In this document: one piece after another, positions 29,924 through 37,988 of the stretch
Layout of the letters: every line of letters starts with the position of its first letter
How positions within the stretch are numbered: position 1 is the first letter of the stretch
From: Psychrobacter immobilis
Lineage (GTDB): Bacteria; Pseudomonadota; Gammaproteobacteria; Pseudomonadales; Moraxellaceae
Direction: 5' to 3'
NCBI RefSeq assembly: GCF_904846185.1
Contig: NZ_CAJGZQ010000003.1
Span: 62,001 to 126,000, forward strand
DNA: 64,000 bases
Program-made: the position numbers and the translations under genes
The notes under the pieces: model-generated
Told to the model about the DNA's origin: nothing
Database searches by the model: none
The model's input: only the letters and a program-made list of their open reading frames with translations

Positions 29924-30511
29924 ATGTCCATAACACCAATAACGATTAACGATGGCAGATTATCTGCCGCCACATACCTTGCATCACCAAACTGCAATCT
30001 GCGACCAACAGATATGAGTATTGATACTATTGTTATTCATAATATCAGCCTACCTCCGAACGAGTTCGGAGCATCTGATGCTGACGGCATCCACTACGTT
30101 AAAGCATTATTTACTAATCAGCTAGACTGGGCGGCGCATCCCTATTTTCAAACGATTAAAGGCGCGGAGGTTTCGGCTCACTTATTTATCGAGCGTGATG
30201 GCACGATGACTCAGTTTGTCAATTTTAATAAGCGCGCGTGGCATGCTGGACGCTCTAGCTATTTGGGTCGCCCTGAATGTAATGATTATAGCATCGGTAT
30301 TGAGCTTGAAGGGTCTGATTTTGTGTCCTTCACCGCCGCACAATATGAGGTACTTGCAAAAGTGGTCTGTGCCATTTATGCCACCTACCCCAAAACTCGT
30401 CGTCATCTAACAGGTCATAGCGATATTGCCCCTGGTCGCAAAACAGATCCCGGTGATTATTTTGAATGGGCAAAATTACGTGAGATGGTCGCCAACATTC
30501 TTGAAGGTTAA
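29924..30511 (+). CDS. ampD: 1,6-anhydro-N-acetylmuramyl-L-alanine amidase AmpD
   Basis: AmpD removes the peptide from anhydromuropeptides in the cytoplasm during cell-wall recycling, and so controls AmpC induction in species with AmpR. The 195-residue amidase_2 protein shows IDTIVIHNISLPPNEFG with the first zinc His, HLFIERDGTMTQFV, RAWHAGRSSYLGR, and the last zinc site GHSDIAPGRKTDPG. AAAGAGAA precedes the ATG at 29924; the frame open to 29852 crosses the tandem repeat and is rejected. murJ follows 173 bases later. Confidence 0.95.
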   Translation: MSITPITINDGRLSAATYLASPNCNLRPTDMSIDTIVIHNISLPPNEFGASDADGIHYVKALFTNQLDWAAHPYFQTIKGAEVSAHLFIERDGTMTQFVNFNKRAWHAGRSSYLGRPECNDYSIGIELEGSDFVSFTAAQYEVLAKVVCAIYATYPKTRRHLTGHSDIAPGRKTDPGDYFEWAKLREMVANILEG

Positions 30512-30606
30512 GTTGTATGGATAATTATTTTGTCAATCTTGTTACAAGCTCTATTAACTGTACGCATCATATTCCACATCCAATCCATTTATCTCGATTA
30601 TGAAAA

Positions 30607-30615
30607 TGCTATAAT
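30607..30615 (+). promoter_or_regulatory. Candidate extended -10 of murJ
   Basis: TGCTATAAT is a perfect extended -10; the -35 region (near 30587) is weak. It would give a leader of about 60 bases. Confidence 0.4.
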
Positions 30616-30684
30616 TCGTCAGCTTTTTGATAGCAGCAACTTAGTAAACAACCTTCATTAAACAAATTAGCACAATAGGTTCTC

Positions 30685-32235
30685 ATGGCAAAAAGTCGGT
30701 TATTTCGTTCAACCATGGTGGTCAGTAGTATGACCATGCTGTCTCGTATCTTAGGTCTGGTACGCGATGTCGTATTGTTAGGCGTCTTTGGCGCTGGTGG
30801 TCTGATGGATGCCTTTTTAGTCGCCTTCAAAATCCCAAACTTTTTGCGGCGTTTATTTGCAGAAGGTGCCTTTAGTCAAGCCTTTGTCCCTGTGCTATCT
30901 GAATACAAAGAAAAATATAGTTTGCAGCAGGTACAAATCTTAGTCAGTCGTACTTCAGGCGCTCTGTTGTTAATTTTGTCGATGCTTACCGTCGTTGTTA
31001 TTTTAATGGCACCTTGGGTCGTGACTTTATTCGCGCCTGGTTTTGCTGATCAACCAGGTAAATTTGCTATTACCGCTGAATTACTGCGTCTGACCTTTCC
31101 TTATTTGCTATTTATTTCTATGACCGCCTTTGCCAGTGGCATTTTACAAAGCTACGGACGCTTTGCTGCGCCTGCTTTTGCACCCGTGTTATTGAACCTA
31201 TGTATGATTGGTGGCGCGCTAATTTTTGCCCCTATGTTCGATGTTCCTATCATGGCGCTAGGCTATGCAGTCGCTATCGCAGGATTGTTGCAATTCTTAC
31301 TGCAGCTGCCGCAGCTATGGCAACAAAAGCTGCTGGTCGCACCCAAGGTTGACTTTCAGCATGAAGGCGTTCGCCGTATTTTAAAACTCATGCTGCCTGC
31401 CATCTTTGGGGTCTCTGTCACTCAGATTAATTTACTGCTCAATACCATTTTTGCGTCATTGATGATTGGCGGTTCGGTTTCTTGGCTGTATGCCGCAGAG
31501 CGTATGAGTGAGCTGCCATTAGGCTTGATTGGCGTGGCAATCGGTACAGTCATTTTGCCCAGTTTATCGAAAAGCGAAGCCCAAAAAGATGATGTTAGCT
31601 TTAAAAAGACCATCGATTGGGCGGCACGCTTAATCATTTTAGTCGGTGTCCCTGCATCAGCAGCGTTGTTTATACTTGCCGATGTACTGATGCAAGCACT
31701 GTTTTTGCGCGGTGAATTTACCTTACGCGATGCGCAGATGAGTTCGCTCGCATTACGTAGTATGGCTGGTGGCATTTTAGGCTTTATGCTTATTAAAATC
31801 TTTGCCCCTGCTTTTTTTGCCCGTCAAGATACCAGAACACCTGTAAAAATCGGTATCATTTCTGTCTTTGCCAACATGATTTTTAGTATCATTTTCATCG
31901 GTATATTTTATTTCTTAGAGATTCCACTACATGGCGGCTTGGCCTTAGCAACCACGGGCGCAGCTTTTGTGAACGCAGGCTTATTATATTACTTCTTACA
32001 TAAACGTGATATTTTCCGCTTTGGCAGTCATTGGAAAAAACTATTCACCCAGTTTGCGATTGCGACCAGCGCTATGATTGGCGTACTTTATGTCATGCTG
32101 CCTTATTTCCCTAGCGATGATGCGCAGTGGCGACGTATCGCCGCTTTGCTCATTATGTGTGCCGTAGGGGCGCTGGTTTATGGCGTGGTATTACTAGCCA
32201 CTGGTTTCCGTCCGCGCCAGCTAAAGCATGGTTAA
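30685..32235 (+). CDS. murJ: Lipid II flippase MurJ (MviN)
   Basis: MurJ flips lipid II from the inner to the outer face of the plasma membrane. The 516-residue protein has about 14 transmembrane segments. It shows the N-terminal signature SRILGLVRDVVLLGVFGAG, the FLRRLFAEGAFSQAFVPV block and the LPLGLIGVAIGTVILPSLS region with basic and acidic residues in helices, as in MOP-superfamily flippases. AGGT precedes the ATG. It follows ampD on the same strand, close to other peptidoglycan genes. Confidence 0.95.
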   Translation: MAKSRLFRSTMVVSSMTMLSRILGLVRDVVLLGVFGAGGLMDAFLVAFKIPNFLRRLFAEGAFSQAFVPVLSEYKEKYSLQQVQILVSRTSGALLLILSMLTVVVILMAPWVVTLFAPGFADQPGKFAITAELLRLTFPYLLFISMTAFASGILQSYGRFAAPAFAPVLLNLCMIGGALIFAPMFDVPIMALGYAVAIAGLLQFLLQLPQLWQQKLLVAPKVDFQHEGVRRILKLMLPAIFGVSVTQINLLLNTIFASLMIGGSVSWLYAAERMSELPLGLIGVAIGTVILPSLSKSEAQKDDVSFKKTIDWAARLIILVGVPASAALFILADVLMQALFLRGEFTLRDAQMSSLALRSMAGGILGFMLIKIFAPAFFARQDTRTPVKIGIISVFANMIFSIIFIGIFYFLEIPLHGGLALATTGAAFVNAGLLYYFLHKRDIFRFGSHWKKLFTQFAIATSAMIGVLYVMLPYFPSDDAQWRRIAALLIMCAVGALVYGVVLLATGFRPRQLKHG

Positions 32236-32346
32236 GCAGCTTCACTTACGAAACCAAAACAAGCTTAGTAAGAGAATGGATAGTGAAGGATGCGGATAGT
32301 TGCCATAATTAACCATTAACGAATAAATGAAATCTGAGGGCTAATA

Positions 32347-32976
32347 ATGATAACCGAACGAGCAACCTTACTACGCTTACCAACCATCCTGACTGCTGGT
32401 GTCCTTAGCACTGGACTGCTTTTAAGTGCTTGTAGCGATAACGATAAGACAGCTAATAGTGCCGAAGATACGGCAGCCATCGCTGAAGGCAGTGCTGATG
32501 AAAGCATTAATGCTGAAAATAGCGCTGCTAATCAAACGTCAGCAGTGGATGCGAATAGCACAGTTGACAGCAAGCAGGCGGCTGAGAGTGGTAAAGATGA
32601 AACGGCTATTGATAGTGATGATATCAATCCAGTCACTTCTGCGCCCAAGCAAAAGAGCCTCGTAACCAATACGACCCAAGCTGGCACACCAGAAGATACT
32701 GTAAAGCAAGCACTAGATAGCTTGTATTATGGCGAGGTAAAGGAAGCTGTTAAATATTATAAAGTAGATATGGCAAACTTCGAAGAAGAGCTGGCTAAAA
32801 CCCAGTATGCCTTTCAGCAAACGGTTGATGGCGTCACTATTACCGATACTAAATACAGTGATGATAAAACCCGTGCCACCATCATTGGGGAGCTGATGCT
32901 AAAAGGACAAAGCGAACCTGCACCATTGACCTATCAGCTACAGAAGATAGAAGGTCAATGGAAGATCTTGGGTTAA
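32347..32976 (+). CDS. DUF4878-like lipoprotein
   Basis: A lipoprotein signal with the lipobox LLSAC places the lipidated Cys near residue 29. A Ser/Asp/Ala-rich linker follows, then a C-terminal domain of about 90 residues (about 116-209) that reads GTPEDTVKQALDSLYYGEVKEAVKYY and ends QLQKIEGQWKILG, the pattern of DUF4878 NTF2-like domains. Its function is unknown. GAGGG lies 6 bases before the ATG. Confidence 0.72.
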   Translation: MITERATLLRLPTILTAGVLSTGLLLSACSDNDKTANSAEDTAAIAEGSADESINAENSAANQTSAVDANSTVDSKQAAESGKDETAIDSDDINPVTSAPKQKSLVTNTTQAGTPEDTVKQALDSLYYGEVKEAVKYYKVDMANFEEELAKTQYAFQQTVDGVTITDTKYSDDKTRATIIGELMLKGQSEPAPLTYQLQKIEGQWKILG

Positions 32977-32987
32977 GCTATTTTAGC

Positions 32988-33602
32988 TTACTTATCTGAA
33001 TCATCATCCGATGTCACCGCTTTACCCAGCATTACAACATCAGCGATAAAGCTTTGCATATCACACACTTTTGGCATATATCCCCATTGCTCAAAACCAA
33101 GCTTACGGAACAATCCTAAGCTTGGCTGATTGTGCGCAAAAATAAGCGCGATTACATTATGAATGCCTAGGCTTGGCGCTTGTGTCAACATCCAGCATGT
33201 CAATAAGCTGCCCAACCCTTGACCGTGATAATCCTGATGCAAGTAGATACTAATCTCAGTGCTGATATGATAAGCCGGTCGTGCATATAAATCGCTAAAG
33301 CTACCCCAAGCGACGATTGTTGCTGTCTCTGTTTTCGCTGCATTCTGCGTGGTCTTATGCATCGCTTTTACGACATAAATAGGACGCGTCGGACTGTTTA
33401 TATGCTCATCAAACCAATCTGCACGCTCTTCACAAGTCACTGGGGTAAGATTGGCAGTGGCTTGCTTACCTGCAATAGCCTGATTGTAAATCGCCAAAAT
33501 CTCTGACAAGTCGTCTCTACTTGCACGCTGCACGACAAACTCATCAGTGAGATAGTGTTCTAACAAAACAGTTGGTACAGCATTCAAGGCAGCAACGGAC
33601 AT
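32988..33602 (-). CDS. GNAT-family N-acetyltransferase
   Basis: The 204-residue protein carries acetyl-CoA-binding motif A in the form ISIYLHQDYHGQGLGSLL (Q/RxxGxG/A), preceded by a beta strand and followed by NQPSLGLFRKLGFEQWG. The N-terminal part (RASRDDLSEILAIYNQAIAG) matches the phosphinothricin/methionine-sulfone acetyltransferase subgroup, so a toxic amino-acid analogue or an L-amino acid is a plausible acceptor. GGAG lies 5 bases before the ATG at 33602; a longer frame to 33662 is rejected. It is convergent with the lipoprotein gene. Confidence 0.8.
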   Translation of the reverse strand: MSVAALNAVPTVLLEHYLTDEFVVQRASRDDLSEILAIYNQAIAGKQATANLTPVTCEERADWFDEHINSPTRPIYVVKAMHKTTQNAAKTETATIVAWGSFSDLYARPAYHISTEISIYLHQDYHGQGLGSLLTCWMLTQAPSLGIHNVIALIFAHNQPSLGLFRKLGFEQWGYMPKVCDMQSFIADVVMLGKAVTSDDDSDK

Positions 33603-33865
33603 AAGGTCTCCGTAATTATTAATTAATAGTCTATGAGTGATAATTGTTGCAAGACAATCCATCCATAAAGAGGGTCATTACAAAAGCATGTGGACAAACA
33701 TCACGGTATTTTAAGATGACAGAGCGGATAGCGCCATACTTTTATTGTCAGTAGACTATAGGATGTTAGTGTGGTCATTTTACTTTATAATGGCTGACTT
33801 TAAACACATTGATTTTGGTACGGGTGTGTTTTTTATCTGGTTTTATCTATCATAGCTGAAAATTT

Positions 33866-34906
33866 ATGAACACCTATTTTCTTGAGCAACTGATTGCCTC
33901 GCCAAGTAATTTGACTGCAAATACTAGCCCAGTAAATTTAGCGCCCTGTGTGCTCACTATCGGTAACTTCGATGGTGTCCATCTTGGTCATCAAGCGATG
34001 CTTGAACAAGTCCGTGATATTGCGCATGCACAAAATCTTGGTTCTGCTGTCATGATATTTGAGCCACAGCCTCGTGAATTTTTTGCGCCAGCCACCGCGC
34101 CTGCTCGACTCACCAATCTCGCTGAAAAACAAGCTTTGTTAGCGGAATATGGCGTTGAGACCTTGATTGTGGCAGGATTTGATGCAGAGTTTCGCTCGCT
34201 ATCCGCCCAAGCATTTGCGGATATTTTAGCCCTGCGCTTAAATGTCAAAGCGTTGGTGTTGGGTGATGACTTCAAATTTGGTCATGACCGTACTGGCGAC
34301 AGTCAGTTTTTACGGAATTATGGCTTAGATGTGACCAACCTACATACCGTCATCGATAATAGTGGTAAAGCGGCACGTATCAGCTCTACTCGCGTTCGAG
34401 ACTTACTATTGGCTGGTGATATTGACGCTGCTAATGCGCTACTTGGTCGCGATTATGCGATTACAGGAATGGTCGTTGGTGGCGATAAAATAGGTCGCAC
34501 AATGGACTTTCCTACTGCAAATATTGACCTACAGCGTTTAAAACCTGCCCTGCATGGTATCTTTGCTGTTGATGTCGTCAGCCTCGACGAGGATGGGAAA
34601 GTGATTGCTGATGGCTTATCGGCACTTGCTATAGATGGCAAATCAGGTATCTCAGGATTACGTTCCAATAGCCTCTTTGGGACAGCCAATATCGGCACCA
34701 GACCCTCTGTCGATAAACAACATGATTGGCGTTTGGAAGTTCATTTCCCAGAATTAAATGCCGATTTATATGGATCAACTTTACAGGTTCGATTTTTGCA
34801 TTATTTACATGGTGAACGACATTATGATGGCTTAGAAGCATTAAAAACAGGCATCCATAATGATGTGAAAGCATTGATTGAGTGGCGAGAGCAGCAGCCC
34901 ATTTAG
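33866..34906 (+). CDS. ribF: Bifunctional riboflavin kinase/FAD synthetase RibF
   Basis: RibF makes FMN from riboflavin and then FAD. The 346-residue protein has an N-terminal nucleotidyltransferase domain with VLTIGNFDGVHLGHQAM (the GxxGxxHxGH type signature) and ARISSTRVRDLL, and a C-terminal flavokinase domain with GRTMDFPTANIDL. Its products support BLUF and SdhE/SDH flavoproteins encoded in this window. No FMN riboswitch is visible upstream. A TATAAT at 33786-33791 is a possible -10. Confidence 0.95.
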   Translation: MNTYFLEQLIASPSNLTANTSPVNLAPCVLTIGNFDGVHLGHQAMLEQVRDIAHAQNLGSAVMIFEPQPREFFAPATAPARLTNLAEKQALLAEYGVETLIVAGFDAEFRSLSAQAFADILALRLNVKALVLGDDFKFGHDRTGDSQFLRNYGLDVTNLHTVIDNSGKAARISSTRVRDLLLAGDIDAANALLGRDYAITGMVVGGDKIGRTMDFPTANIDLQRLKPALHGIFAVDVVSLDEDGKVIADGLSALAIDGKSGISGLRSNSLFGTANIGTRPSVDKQHDWRLEVHFPELNADLYGSTLQVRFLHYLHGERHYDGLEALKTGIHNDVKALIEWREQQPI

Positions 34907-34953
34907 GTTGCTATTAAGCTTAAATGCGACCCTCGATATCTATAATTTATAAA

Positions 34954-34989
34954 AAAACCCACAGCGTTTATAACGTTAGTGGGTTTTTA
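34954..34989. terminator. Bidirectional terminator between ribF and the DUF2789 gene
   Basis: AAAAACCCAC pairs with GTGGGTTTTT; the 16-base loop contains a second small inverted repeat (AGCGTT/AACGTT). Confidence 0.8.
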
Positions 34990-35004
34990 TTTAATGGGGT
35001 TTTT

Positions 35005-35244
35005 CTAAGCATTTGGATGCATACGTACGTTTAAGTCATCGATGACCTCTACCCATTCCGCATCTTTTTCCCATTCTTCTTGTAGAAAAGTACGCTGATT
35101 GTCTGTCCAAATGCTCGCTTCTATCAACTTCTCTTCTTTATCCAACTGATTATTTTCGATAAAACTGTCAATCGCTGCATCTGAGCTATCAAGTCCCAAC
35201 TGTGCAAATAATTCATTCATATTGTATTCTGGTTCACCCAACAT
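35005..35244 (-). CDS. DUF2789 family protein
   Basis: The 79-residue acidic helical protein matches DUF2789 by MNELFAQLGLDSSDAAIDSFI, the mid-part ASIWTDNQRTFLQEEWEKDAEW and the ending DLNVRM. These small proteins are widespread in gammaproteobacteria and their function is unknown. AAGGAG lies 6 bases before the ATG. Confidence 0.8.
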   Translation of the reverse strand: MLGEPEYNMNELFAQLGLDSSDAAIDSFIENNQLDKEEKLIEASIWTDNQRTFLQEEWEKDAEWVEVIDDLNVRMHPNA

Positions 35245-35385
35245 GTTTTTCTCCTTAAATGGTACGAGTGTCTTTGTGTTTATTATCTAAATTGACACAT
35301 TTATTGTAGCAAGCTTTATTTTAATAGCTGTTAATCAACGTGTATCTAACGTTATCAATTGTATTTGGATAGGCAGACAAGACAT

Positions 35386-35416
35386 AAAAAAGCCCTCTAA
35401 TATAGAGGGCTTTTTT
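35386..35416 (-). terminator. Terminator of mdh
   Basis: AAAAAAGCCCTCT pairs perfectly with AGAGGGCTTTTTT around a short AT loop, 40 bases past the mdh stop. Confidence 0.9.
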
Positions 35417-35455
35417 AGATCAATTTCTATATAACAGCTTTATGACATTGGCTGC

Positions 35456-36445
35456 TTATGGTAGTAAATGAGCGACCGCATCACGTTCTTCGCTAAGCTC
35501 TTGCTCAGTCGCTGCCATTTTCTCTTTAGAGAAATCTGATGATACATCAACGCCGTCTACGATAGACCAGTCGCCGTTAGTGCACGTGCATGGGAATGAG
35601 TAAATCAAGCCTTTTGCGATACCGTATTCGCCGTTTGAATAAACGCCCATTGATACCCAATCATTCTCATCAGTACCCAATGCCCACGTACGTACGTGTG
35701 CAATGGCAGCATTGGCAGCAGAAGCGGCAGATGATGCACCGCGTGCTTTAATGATTGCTGCGCCACGTTGTTGTACTTCTGGGATATAAGTCGCTTCGTA
35801 CCATTCGCGATCAACCAAATCTAATGCAGGCTTACCGTTGACAGTAGCAGCAGTCAGATCAGGATACTGCGTTGATGAATGGTTGCCCCAGATGATCATT
35901 TTTTTCACGTCATTGACGGTGCTGTCAGTTTTGCCAGCCAACTGTGCCATGGCACGGTTGTGATCTAGACGAGTCATCGCAGTAAAGTTACGTGGATCAA
36001 GATCTGGTGCATTACGCTGAGCGATAAGGGCGTTGGTGTTGGCAGGGTTACCAACAACCAATACTTTTACGTCACGGCTTGCAACGTCATTCAGCGCTTT
36101 ACCTTGTGCTGAGAAAATTGCAGCGTTGGCTTCTAGCAAATCTTTACGTTCCATACCTGGACCACGCGGACGTGAACCGACTAGCAAAGCATAGTCAACA
36201 TCTTTGAATGCAACGGTCGCATCATCAGTCTGCACAACACCTGCTAATAAAGGGAATGCACAATCTTCTAATTCCATGACCACACCCTTTAGGGCGTCAA
36301 GTGCTGGAGCGATTTCAAGCAATTGCAAAATAACTGGCTGATCTTTACCTAGCATCTCGCCAGATGCAATACGAAATAACATAGCATAGCTGATATTACC
36401 AGCGGCACCAGTGACGGCAACACGTAAAGGCTGTTTCATTGACAT
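35456..36445 (-). CDS. mdh: Malate dehydrogenase
   Basis: This TCA-cycle enzyme interconverts malate and oxaloacetate with NAD. The 329-residue protein is of the cytosolic/plant-like MDH type common in Moraxellaceae, with [39 protein letters not shown] and [13 protein letters not shown]. The catalytic region [10 protein letters not shown] holds the Arg and Asp, and the active His is in [18 protein letters not shown] precedes the ATG. Confidence 0.96.
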   Translation of the reverse strand: MSMKQPLRVAVTGAAGNISYAMLFRIASGEMLGKDQPVILQLLEIAPALDALKGVVMELEDCAFPLLAGVVQTDDATVAFKDVDYALLVGSRPRGPGMERKDLLEANAAIFSAQGKALNDVASRDVKVLVVGNPANTNALIAQRNAPDLDPRNFTAMTRLDHNRAMAQLAGKTDSTVNDVKKMIIWGNHSSTQYPDLTAATVNGKPALDLVDREWYEATYIPEVQQRGAAIIKARGASSAASAANAAIAHVRTWALGTDENDWVSMGVYSNGEYGIAKGLIYSFPCTCTNGDWSIVDGVDVSSDFSKEKMAATEQELSEERDAVAHLLP

Positions 36446-36817
36446 TGAATACTCCCTAATTATAGATTAGATAATTCATGATTCTGATTGATGGTTCTAA
36501 TTGATGACTATCGTTGTAAATAGCGACTTGCCTACTGAATATAGCAGTCATAAACCGAGAGCTAGTGTAGCACTTCGTTCAGCAAATCGTCTAGAGACAA
36601 TAAGACGCCGACCACCGATTATATTGTTACATTTTATACGGGAGGATTTTTATACCTACTGTAAACCTATACGGATACAGTGCTAGAAAGCAATAAAAGG
36701 CAGCTGATAACAGCATTGAGAAGCGTTGTATACAGTGGATACAACACTTAAAATAAGCGAGTATTATTAGGGCGTGTCCTCAATTCAAACAATAAGCATT
36801 TAAATAGGCTAAAAAAA
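36446..36817. other. 370-bp spacer upstream of mdh
   Basis: Contains a 13-bp tandem duplication (36482-36507) and otherwise AT-rich DNA without a supported gene. It should carry the mdh promoter; none is obvious. Confidence 0.35.
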
Positions 36818-37459
36818 CTATTTTCCACCCGAAATGACGAACTTACTGCCACAATTATTCACAACATTATGACATGTGCCAAATTCGCTCCCTTCATAAC
36901 AAATATGGATATCCGTCAATGTTGATTGACGACGACTGCCCGCTTGGCAAATCAAATCAATACTGTTTGAGGACATACCGCTGTTAAGCTGGGTCATTTG
37001 ACTGATAAATCGAGATTTAGAAACTGTATAGCTATTACCCGTATTAAGCTCGTTAGGCAGCTTTAATGCGCCAGCGTAATTGGTAATCTGGCGGAAATAA
37101 CTACTGGCACTAAGCGGACTACACGCCCCATAACGCTGCCAAGCTTGGCTACGCACTGTCGTATCAGGCATAATACGGTTGACGACTTTTAACTGTAACG
37201 GTGTCAGACGTGGCTCACTACCGCGTCCACAGCGCTCACCATAGCCCATATCTAAACCTGATACTGTCAACGAATAACCTTCCAAGCATTGACGCATGCG
37301 GGCACGTGTCGGCTGTATGCTACACAATGCTGGCGTCATCTCAATCATCAACACACGCTGTCCGCTCTTAACAGCGCTCGCGGCATGTACCGGCATCATC
37401 ATAACGCCTTGCAATATCACTAATGCACCGATACTTAGCATCGTATTTAGTTTATCCAT
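36818..37459 (-). CDS. RNase T2-like secreted protein lacking catalytic residues
   Basis: A signal peptide (SIGALVILQGVMMMPVHA, cleavage near residue 26) leads into a domain that follows RNase T2/E. coli RNase I order: an N-terminal Cys-containing strand (VLMIEMTPALCSI), the CAS I region, RSQAWQRYGACSPLSASSYF in place of the CAS II helix, and the C-terminal LTDIHICYEG and CGSKFVI. In active enzymes CAS I reads HGLWP and CAS II HEWxKHGTC. Here CAS I is VSGLDMG and CAS II is QAWQRYGAC, so both catalytic His and the Glu are absent. Cysteines are retained. The frame is open to 37609; the start at the signal peptide is preferred, though no strong ribosome-binding site is visible. Confidence 0.65.
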   Translation of the reverse strand: MDKLNTMLSIGALVILQGVMMMPVHAASAVKSGQRVLMIEMTPALCSIQPTRARMRQCLEGYSLTVSGLDMGYGERCGRGSEPRLTPLQLKVVNRIMPDTTVRSQAWQRYGACSPLSASSYFRQITNYAGALKLPNELNTGNSYTVSKSRFISQMTQLNSGMSSNSIDLICQAGSRRQSTLTDIHICYEGSEFGTCHNVVNNCGSKFVISGGK

Positions 37460-37932
37460 AGATGTATTAGTTATCGAGCTTGATTGGTTTAAATCTGGCG
37501 TCAGAGTAGATAGCGAGCGCACCTGCATCTGCTGAATAGATGACTGATGCCGAACTTTGGATAACAGAGACAGATTGAAATATTTTTTGATCATAGGGGC
37601 TGAAGGCATCTAGCAATGATAAAAACATGGGCTATCGTTTAGCTCATAGTGTTCGACGTATAAACACTGATAAAACTAAGAATAGAGCTAACAAAAATGT
37701 GTGCGTTGATTGATAAGCACTTATTATAAGCACGTATAAAAGACACTAATTGATGCAATGGTAGCAAAACGTTTTTTTTAATCTATAGCAGAAACGTAAA
37801 CATAAGCTAATGATAGCATCAATAGTACAAAAATATCGCAACGTTAGCATGTCATCATCAGCGAGGTTGGGCGTCGAATTAGGCATCGCGTCAAGACAAA
37901 ACTAGTTTTGATTGCACGATCAAAAGTGACAT
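37460..37932. other. Spacer upstream of the RNase T2-like gene
   Basis: About 470 bases up to the slt terminator. The proximal 150 bases (to 37609) stay open in frame with the downstream gene and might encode an N-terminal extension. The rest shows no gene or repeat that I can support. Confidence 0.35.
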
Positions 37933-37970
37933 AAAAAAACCATTAATGATTGCTCACGAATGGTTTTTTT
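37933..37970 (-). terminator. Terminator of slt
   Basis: AAAAAAACCATT pairs with AATGGTTTTTTT across a 14-base loop, 19 bases past the slt stop. Confidence 0.85.
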
Positions 37971-37988
37971 AATTTATACATTAGCATT

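Noticed and set aside
33663..33865. FMN riboswitch before ribF
   Set aside because: The leader is short and AT-rich and lacks the conserved stems and GGGG-type core.
36768..36790. Sequence reminiscent of an insertion-sequence end (GGGCGTGTCCTCAATTC)
   Set aside because: No matching inverted end, target duplication or transposase nearby; resemblance is only from memory.
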